This document shows positions 57,439 to 64,000 of a stretch of DNA of 64,000 nucleotides, in pieces (the stretch's first letter is position 1; each line of letters begins with the position of its first letter). The notes beneath the pieces were generated by a model. It searched no databases and was not told the DNA's origin. It saw nothing but the letters and a program-made list of their open reading frames with translations. The translations under genes were made by a program, and so were the position numbers. The DNA comes from Adiantum capillus-veneris (lineage: Eukaryota; Streptophyta; Polypodiopsida; Polypodiales; Pteridaceae): the NCBI GenBank assembly GCA_014529385.2, contig CM043953.1, positions 70,041,872 through 70,105,871 on the forward strand. Direction: 5' to 3'.

Positions 57439-58035
57439 GCTGGGTGTCAACTCTGAGGAAAATTGTCCAGAGTTTGAACTAAAGGTCACAGTCCATCCAC
57501 AACCGAGTATAGAAGCCTTATAGTAACAACAAATTGGAGACTACATGATGTTAGAGAATCTCTTGAGTTTCTTGATGAAACATCTTCTGAGTATAGATTC
57601 AAAGTGGATGGAATTGTGGTGAGCACAGGATGGAGAATTCAACCTCTTGCATCAAATGCCTTACCCCAAAAAGAGTTGTATTTGAGCCACTTGCAAGGAC
57701 TTGAAAAAACAAGTTCAATACTGTAATCATTGCATTTTGCAAATATATTTATCTTTTCTCTACCTTATTGTGATCATTATTTATGTTGTTTTAAACTTAC
57801 GTGACACCATGATACACATTTAAGAATCAATAATTGGTATTAAGTATTTGAAGTACAAAATTCTGAATCACCAAAGGGTATATGTTCATATGGACAAAAT
57901 GAACAAAAGTGTACATAGCTTTTGTGGAGTAATCAATCATGAAACTCCGCTTTTATTTTTGCATGAGAGGATTCTGCATCCTCAGAGACCCTTTTTCTTT
58001 TGTGTTCAGAAGGGGGTGAAAGTTCAAGAGTGGGT
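57439..58035 (+). repeat. 599-bp tandem duplication, copy 2
   Basis: Starts GCTGGGTGTCAACTCTGAGG and is nearly identical to copy 1 (a few per cent different). Its end supplies, on the opposite strand, the last residues of the minus-strand gene at 57933-60151. Confidence 0.93.
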
Positions 58036-60151
58036 GGTGGTGACTTGGGCTCCTCAAGGCTTGGCACGGGGGACTTGGCAGGGGTTGGTGTTTTGGGCTC
58101 CTGAGGAGTGGTTGGCTTGGGTGACTTGGCAACCTTCTTTGGAAACATGAATGGTAGCTTGAAAGGTGAGCTAGGTGCCTCCCCCTTACTGTTCTTAGCT
58201 GTGTGATGCTTTTGAACCTTGAATTTCAATGGTGAGTGGAATGGATGGCCCTTTGTATCTGCTCCTTTTTTTGTAGGGCTCTTCTTATTGGTGGGACTCT
58301 TCCCCTTGGCAGGGATATTCTGACTCTTCCCCTTATCAAGACTCTTCTTGACATGGCTCTTCTTTGTAGGACTCTTCTTCTTGTGATCTCTTTTCTTTGT
58401 ATGGATCTTATTTGCAGGACTCTTCTTCTTGTGATCCATTTTCTTTGCATCCAAACCCTTGGTGGCTCTACCTTTCTTTGGTGGCAAAGGAGATTCTGGA
58501 TCATTTGGGTTTATTGATCTTTCCAAAACCATAGAAACAACCTTCCCTCTCACCCACGTGACCCAAGACTCTGGATAGTCATGCAACTAAAACAAATAGA
58601 AAAAGGAATTAAAGGACACAAGTACATACATACATAGTTAAGAAATAAAAATAAATCAATGGCACATGAGATACACACTTACAATGAGTGTAGTCATCCT
58701 GCACCTTGACTCAAGATATCTCCATGCATTGGCAAGCACCCTCCATTCACAAGATGTTGAGTATGTTTGTAAAGGCACTTTTTGATTGTAGTACTTGAAA
58801 ACTTCTATATTGTAATCCTTATTTGTGGTACTCAGGTGACCAACAATAAGCTTGGCAACACTGCAAGAAGACATCAATAAAAAAGCTACTAATAGAAAAC
58901 AATGGGCCATCAAGCATAGATCATACTTCATACATAGAGTTTACTTCTCCCATGGATACTTGACAATGAATTCACAAATATAATATCTTTCTCCAAAAGA
59001 TTGAAGATAATAAGACTCTAATGTCCTCTACAAAAAACAACAATTAGCTAGGAATACAAAAAATTGTTATAAATAACATGTTAGGAGTTAATATTTACGC
59101 TTCAACATAGGGGTATATTATGTAATTGCAAGTCATCATGTTAAAATCTTCAAAAAAACTTGAAAGGCTTCCTTGCTTGTTAAAAAGGCACTGTGTCACT
59201 AGAGGATCAAGTATGGAAATTTGCATAGATATAGCCTCTGGAAGATCCCTCAAAAGACACCTGAAAAAGAAAACACATGCCCCAATGAGGCCCTTGTGCC
59301 TGCACATGCACTAATAATTAGCAAAGGGGCAACACATACCTGAGACAGATAAAGAGCACAGTCTCACCAAGCTCAATGTTGGGGTTTACAAGCATACTTG
59401 TGTCTTGAGGGAATATGTCCAAGTACACCTCATCATCTCCACATAAGGAGACATCCACCACCATTTGGCTTGTAACTTTTTCATAAATGAGAGAATTTGA
59501 TGCTCTTAAAATTTATGCTTGCTCTGTAAGGATAGCATCCTCTGACATCATGTCTTGCTCCCTCTCAACCTCCTTCCCTGCTTTGATATCCTGGGCCTTT
59601 CTTGCCTCATATTGATGTGTAACATCTTCAATGACAACCCCTGAATCTTTCTACTGCCTGGAAGGGGGGATATTTAAAATTTGGAAGGCTTTAAGATCCT
59701 CACTAGGAATACGCTCAAGAGTCTTATCAAACTTACACCTCATCCTTGACACAAGCACAAAATCTTTGCTCATAAATGTGACCCTGTGAGCAAATGCAGC
59801 TGCAATGTAGCTATCATTCATAAATTCTATGAGAAAATCCTCGGCAGCTTCCTGAAGGCACATCAAGGCTTCAGATTGCCACCTTACTAAAACAAAGGTT
59901 TTGATATTCATCATGCTTACAAGTCTATCTGATATCTCTTTGAAAACTCTCATGAAAGGTAGCTTTGGAATCAGAAGACAATTAGACTTTTGTGCTTTTC
60001 TTATTTCCCTTAAAGATTTGACTTGATAATTCAATCTTTTTCTAGCAATAGGCCTCTGACGAGGTTGTGGAGGTGGTTTCTCTGAATCATCTTTCTTTGG
60101 ATCTTTTGGGGCTTCGTAGACTTTTCTTGCAGTCTTTTTTTTCCTCGCCAT
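57933..60151 (-). CDS. Histone H3/CENH3-like fold fused to a long C-terminal region (spliced model)
   Basis: Proposed exons, right to left: 60151-59739, 59504-59340, 59260-59099, 59025-58945, 58860-58683, 58586-57933. All introns are GT-AG, 73-96 bp except the first (234 bp, weak AAG acceptor). The phases fit throughout and sum to 551 codons. Residues 1-138 are an H3-type tail and histone fold. The middle has MLVNPNIELGETVLFICLR and a VPLQTYSTSC block that weakly recalls Ulp1/C48 peptidases without the usual His. The last 217 residues are Lys-Ser-Pro repeats (KKSPTKK, KKSPANK) ending in KRKRVSEDAE. Without the first intron the histone ORF would stop at TAG 59651. Confidence 0.6.
59651..60151 (-). 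CDS. Histone-fold exon: divergent H3 / CENH3-like
   Basis: Start ATG at 60151-60149. The tail reads ARKKKTARKVYEAP against H3 ARTKQTARKSTGGKAP, so Lys4 and Lys9 positions are kept and Ser10 is Val. The core has LREIRKAQKSNCLLIPKLPF, then RWQSEALMCLQEAAEDFL, then HRVTFMSKDFVLVSRMR. RW-x-x-EAL-x-x-LQEAAED and KDF-x-L are closer to plant CENH3 than to canonical H3. Loop 1 is about eight residues longer than in H3 and six longer than in Arabidopsis CENH3. Read unspliced it gives a 166-residue protein ending at TAG 59651; spliced, it is the first exon of a larger gene. Confidence 0.8.
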   Translation of the reverse strand: MARKKKTARKVYEAPKDPKKDDSEKPPPQPRQRPIARKRLNYQVKSLREIRKAQKSNCLLIPKLPFMRVFKEISDRLVSMMNIKTFVLVRWQSEALMCLQEAAEDFLIEFMNDSYIAAAFAHRVTFMSKDFVLVSRMRCKFDKTLERIPSEDLKAFQILNIPPSRQ

Positions 60152-60159
60152 TTGGGTCA

Positions 60160-60540
60160 CAAAGTACTTCAAAACAACGCACGACGCGATAAGGGGGCAA
60201 CCCACAGTCTAGATCATCCCGCTATCACGTCGTATGTGAAAATACTGGGGTTGGTAGCGCATGGCGCGGAAAAATGGAAAGACACCGGACGACGCGATAG
60301 GTGGGCCACCCACAGTCTAGGACATGTCGCTATTGCGTCGTATGTAAAGATGCTGAGCACAAAAGCGCGTGGCATGGAAACATAAAAAGACCCCACACGA
60401 CATGATAGGTGGGCCACCCATAGTCTAGAACTTGTCGCTATCATGTCGTATGTGAGGATTTTGAGCTTGGCCCGGAATCATGGAAGGACACCGCATGACG
60501 CGATAGGAGGGACACCCAAAGTCTAGAAGACCTCCATATC
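60160..60540 (+). repeat. Tandem array of about 109-bp hairpin-bearing units
   Basis: Three full units and a partial one, phased at about 60181, 60290, 60399 and 60495. Each has an ACGACGCGATAG-type left arm and, about 36 bp later, a matching CTATCRCGTCGT-type right arm, with GGGCCACCCACAGTCTAG between. In unit 3 both arms changed together (ATG/CAT in place of GCG/CGC). Confidence 0.9.
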
Positions 60541-60735
60541 ACTTGTACGGGATAGAGATAAGAAGCACTCCGGAAGTGCAAAAAATTGGGCAGAAAGGGG
60601 GTGTGCAGGTCAATGAAAAGATGCTGGAGGATCTCCCTATCACGTCGTACGGGATAGAGATAAGACGCACTCCGGAATTGCAAAAAAAATGGCAAAAAGG
60701 GGGTGTGCGGGTTGTTGAAAAGATGCCGGAGGATG
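60529..60735 (+). repeat. Tandem repeat, period about 102 bp
   Basis: Two units sharing GTACGGGATAGAGATAAGA (60545 and 60647), GCACTCCGGAA and GGGGGTGTGC. It abuts the hairpin array, and its second unit again contains CCCTATCACGTCGTACGGG. Confidence 0.9.
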
Positions 60736-60902
60736 CTTGAGGTACGGCATGACGCGAATGTGTGTTTTGGAGGAAGGTGAAAAATGAGCACGTGAGAGAG
60801 ATTTTTATACAACCGACCGTCTGTACGACGACCATTGGAAGCATGCCATGTGGCACATGTGCATGGATGACAAGTGTCCATAACGGTTATTTTTTAGCAC
60901 CT

Positions 60903-60910
60903 TATATAAA
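60903..60910 (+). promoter_or_regulatory. TATA box of downstream plus-strand gene
   Basis: TATATAAA in the context CACCTTATATAAAGCTTG, 455 bp upstream of the ATG at 61365. A transcription start near 60935 would give a leader of about 430 nt. Confidence 0.5.
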
Positions 60911-60959
60911 GCTTGATCTCGACTTTTGTTGGTGTACATAGTACTTTTATTGGTGCCAC

Positions 60960-61235
60960 ACGACACAAGAATTTGCTTTGTTTTACTTCTCTCTCCACTC
61001 TACCACGTCGTCTTGGTCTCTTGGTCCCATATGACTCGAGGGTACGCGTTTGTAAATTCTGGGTGGGTCCTCTATCGCTTGGTTCGGGCTTCTCCCACTC
61101 CGCTAGTTAGTTCCCGCACGACACGACTGGAAGGCTTTGCAAGTTGTGGAACGTACCCCTATCGCTTCGTTCGGGCTTCTCTCTCCACTCCATCACTTTG
61201 GTCCGGCGCTTCGTTTGGGCTTCTTTTGGTGCGTC
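60960..61235 (+). repeat. Diverged short repeats in the leader
   Basis: Phrases CTATCGCTTSGTTCGGGCTTCT (about 61070, 61157, and a shorter form at 61207) and CTTCTCTCTCCACTC (about 60987 and 61173) recur. Pyrimidine-rich, probably untranslated leader. Confidence 0.7.
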
Positions 61236-61364
61236 CTTGTTGATAGGCATGACGCAAGAGACAAACGCCGCAGATTGTGTTGGGGGCTTCTATCACGCCA
61301 TTTGGGTTCTTTGACTTCACCCTCTGCCTAGCTTTTCCGATTTGGTTTTTTTTTCAACCAAACC

Positions 61365-62457
61365 ATGAACGAAGGTTGCGAGGAGATTTTAGAGGAGAGT
61401 CCAAGTGAGAAACTCTTGGTTGCTATGATGGATGGTGGTGACATGGAAGTGTACACCAAAGCATATGAAATATTCAACCCTTTGTTTGATCTTGCACTTA
61501 TGCTAGACTATTTGATGGACTTTTTGTCAGAAGAATTCAAAGAGTTTGAAGTCGAGGCAGTTGAAGGCAAGTGTTTGGTTTTAGATGGTAAGACTTATTG
61601 CCATCTAACCAAATTTAAAACCAACTCAATCGAGAAAGGCAAAGTAACAAGGAGGTTTGGAAGATTTTCTAAGAAGACTTCCTTTATTTGTCCACCTACC
61701 ATTTCTTGTCAATTACATTCAAAGCCTTGCAACCTTGTTCCAAAAGAAGTTGCCTTTCTTTTCTTTTTGTTCCTTAAAGTTGACATGCAAGGCAAAGCTG
61801 ATGAAGTGAAAGATACAGATGAAGAGGTAAAAAATATAAATATTTCCATAGTTTTGCAGCTTGAGAAAGTGAAATTCTAGAAGAGGAGAAAATTGATGTT
61901 GCAGCTGAGGAGCAGTAGAGTGCAAATATTGATGTGGCTCAATTTAGAGCTAGTACTGTCATTGATGAGCCAACAGAGGAGGTAGAGGTGTTTGAGGCTT
62001 CCCTTAATGTTCCAAACCTTTGCTACTTCTATACCAATGGAAAAGAGTATATCCCTCTCCATCATATCCAATGTCTGCTTAATAGGAGGGAGGACTACTG
62101 TATGCAACCATTTCTGAAGCTTTTGAGATGGCCAAAGATTTTATTGACACAAAAGAAGAGTCAAAAGAGGAGCTTTTGGCACTTGATCTTCAGACATCCA
62201 ATAAAGATTTTCTTCCTGCTCCTGATGCACTTGCTCTATGCATGAGAAGAGTGGAAGAGGAGAAACCTTCCCTCAAAGATGAGGATTTTGAGAAGAGACT
62301 TGTTGAGCTTTGCATCCAATCTTTTGGCAGAGACTTTAAGCTAAATTTTTTTGGAAAGGACGTTGACATAAGAGAGATGACTGGATCATGCAATATCCTT
62401 CAAGAAAAATTAATTGCCGAGGATGAGTTGCAAAAGGTAGATTTAGTTTCACCTTGA
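61365..62457 (+). pseudogene. Hypothetical acidic protein gene, frameshifted or spliced
   Basis: ATG at 61365 in good plant context (AACCATGAAC). The first frame of 171 residues (MNEGCEEILEESPSEKLLVA...) is acidic and ends at TAG 61878. Coding character then passes to another frame (about 61868-62110, EEEKIDVAAEEQ, stop, then TVIDEPTEEVEVFEASLNV). A third frame follows (62110-62457, ISEAFEMAKDFIDTKEESKEELLALDL ... ending at TGA). Either unrecognised introns or two frameshifts plus one TAG separate the parts. No domain recognised. It is divergent to the histone-fold gene across the hairpin array. Confidence 0.55.
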
Positions 62458-62610
62458 TCTCCCTTCTGAAATCTTTCTTTTTTTTCAAGTTTGTTTTAAT
62501 TACTCGTTATGTCTTGTTTACTCCTTGACAAAGACAATTTTCTTGGGAGAGCTAAAGGCTCAAGTGGGAAATAAATAGAGGGCACTTCAAGAAGGGATGC
62601 CTCCTCTCTC

Positions 62611-62940
62611 ATGCACTACATGCCTACATTGGATAGTGCCACCTTCTGTGCTTTTCACATGCAGTATTCTGAAGATCCTGAGTTGCTAATATTTACCCTG
62701 AAGATATTGTCACGGTTTTTGGGGGTACACAATGCAAATAAGATCATGCTACTTGAGAGAGCTATAGCACTTACAATATTTGGATATGCTGCATGATTCA
62801 ATGCCTCAAGAGAAAAATACTTTATCTGCAGCAGCTGAGGAGACAAATGTCAACCTTCTTGGGGGCTATAAAAGAAGAAAGTTTTTGAGATATAGGGGTG
62901 ACATGCCTAGAGATATGAAAAAAATCAAAAACTGATGTAA
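62611..62940 (+). pseudogene. Hypothetical coding remnant
   Basis: A frame starting MHYMPTLDSATFCAFHMQY runs to 62796. It is followed in another frame by a block with SMPQEKNTLSAAAEETNVNL and KRRKFLRYRGDMPRD. Probably further exons of, or remnants from, the same plus-strand gene. No domain recognised. Confidence 0.4.
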
Positions 62941-63011
62941 ATTTGACAATTTTTTGCACCAGAATATCTTTTTTGAATTTGGATCTCTTCAGAAAGATTT
63001 GGTACAAAGTT

Positions 63012-63806
63012 TCAAAGTGAAGCATTAATCTCCATCTGTGGTTGAGAAGCATGGTTGTTTAATCTCATCTGTTGTAATTGCCTCCTATAGAACCAATTGA
63101 ATAATTCCTTTAGTGCATTGCTCCTTCTTTGTCCCCCTGCCTTTCTCATACATTTGAAAAAAGAAGTCCTCGCTTGATAGTGAGATTTTTCCATTCCCTG
63201 AGTATTCCATGTTGCAAGGGGTCCTTGTTTTGCAAAATATGGTCCATGCAGGTACAGAACATGCTAAAAATAAAAAAAAGTTAGTTGAACTCATAGGATG
63301 CAATGTAAAATACTATCAAGACTTTAGAAAGTAATTGAATCCTCACTAAGTAATATGTGATGTCTTTTTCTTCCCAAAAATCTGTAATAGTAGTTATTAA
63401 AAGCTTTATTGTCTTTTTAAAGTCATCTGCATAAGTAGCAGACCTAACTTGTTGTCTCAAAACTTTCAAAAAAATGTCGAGCTTCTTTCACACTACATCT
63501 GGTCTACTTTTGACATTGGTTGTTATTACACAAAGATCCTTCCAATAGTTTCACATAGTATCAACTTGTTTGTTGTCATGGCTACTCAAAAATCTTCTGG
63601 CTTTTGCTCCACCCATTGAAATATCTTGCAAAACATCACCCGTTTCTTTTGAAAGAGTAGGATCTTTTTTTAGATGCACTTGACCACCATGAAAACCCAT
63701 TTGAGAGAGCAAAGACTCTCATTTTTCTATGCACTCATCTGCAAGTTTACTTAGCTTAATAGAATATGCATAATCATATAGAGTCAAAGCAATTTGTCCA
63801 AGATTC
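63012..63806 (-). pseudogene. Hypothetical two-exon protein, possibly transposon-derived
   Basis: Minus-strand exon about 63806-63347 carries one frame (LYDYAYSIKLSKLADECIEK, GGQVHLKKDPTLSKETG, AKARRFLSSHDNKQ, KKLDIFLKVLRQQ). An 83-bp intron (63346-63264, GTGAGG ... TTTTAG) joins it in frame to exon 63263-63012 (HVLYLHGPYFAKQGPLATW, NTQGMEKSHYQARTSFFK, ending INASL). The only damage is three TGA codons (complement at 63719, 63551 and 63488), each where Trp suits the context. A block with QGMEKSHYQAR followed by basic residues recalls uncharacterised transposon-borne proteins, but I cannot name the family. Further exons lie at 63774-63974 or beyond the window. Confidence 0.5.
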
Positions 63807-64000
63807 TATCTCTGCATGCATTGTACGTATATGTAAATTTTTTAAATCTATTGTTAGAATTGGATTCCAAATCATAGAAGACAATGGGTAGTCGATGACG
63901 TTCACACTATTTCTCGATGGTGGTTTTCCAACCTTGTGTTCTGCAAGCCATCCTTTTGTTCCAGTGCTTGCCATGCAATATAGACATGGATACTTGGTAT

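Noticed and set aside
39124-59651. Alternative nuclear genetic code (TAG/TAA as Gln), as in some ulvophyte algae
   Set aside because: TGA also interrupts element B where Arg is expected, and several frames here end naturally at TAG or TAA. C-to-T decay explains the pattern better.

Overview
The window looks like nuclear DNA from a land plant with a large, repeat-rich genome. The evidence is Ty3/gypsy elements with tRNA-Asp-type primer sites, a Tat-type element with two RNase H domains, plant-style short GT-AG introns, and long (AG)n/(CA)n microsatellites. I cannot name the species; a non-seed plant or other non-model lineage is possible but not shown. No rRNA, tRNA or CRISPR was found, and no complete housekeeping gene outside the 55.9-64 kb segment.

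Layout. 0-1.5 kb is microsatellite-rich. 1.9-5.6 kb holds two 5'-truncated LINEs of one family, each with target-site duplications (TSDs). 6.6-7.5 kb is a decayed PIF1-type helicase. 9.3-10.4 kb is a foldback inverted repeat, and 10.7-12.1 kb is a non-autonomous element with CACTA-type ends flanked by TTAA. 12.4-12.9 kb is a gypsy integrase relic. 15.2-18.3 kb is element A, a decayed gypsy gag-protease.

18.3-47.9 kb is a nested stack. The host is element B (plus strand; tRNA-Asp-type PBS, gag, protease, RT, RNase H, integrase). Its pol runs on after the integrase into a second retropepsin-like domain, a basic Trp/Lys tail, a palindrome-studded region and a further ORF. Two elements sit inside B: a minus-strand gag-only element (28.3-33.8 kb), and element C (34.5-43.2 kb), a nearly complete Tat-like element with 4-bp TSDs. 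Removing C and one TSD copy rejoins B's ORF in frame.

48-52 kb is a third, different LINE, preceded by a small pair of direct repeats. 52.3-55 kb is a 1.43-kb tandem duplication.

55.9-64 kb is the most gene-like part, with four spliced or frameshifted coding regions on both strands. The notable one (minus, 60151 to 57933) begins with a histone H3/CENH3-like fold and can be spliced through five GT-AG introns into one 550-codon ORF ending in a Lys-Ser-Pro-rich tail. Between it and its divergent neighbour lies an array of roughly 109-bp hairpin-forming repeats.

Main candidates for something undescribed: B's post-integrase second protease and its 24-bp palindrome arrays; the histone-fold fusion gene; and the hairpin array upstream of it.
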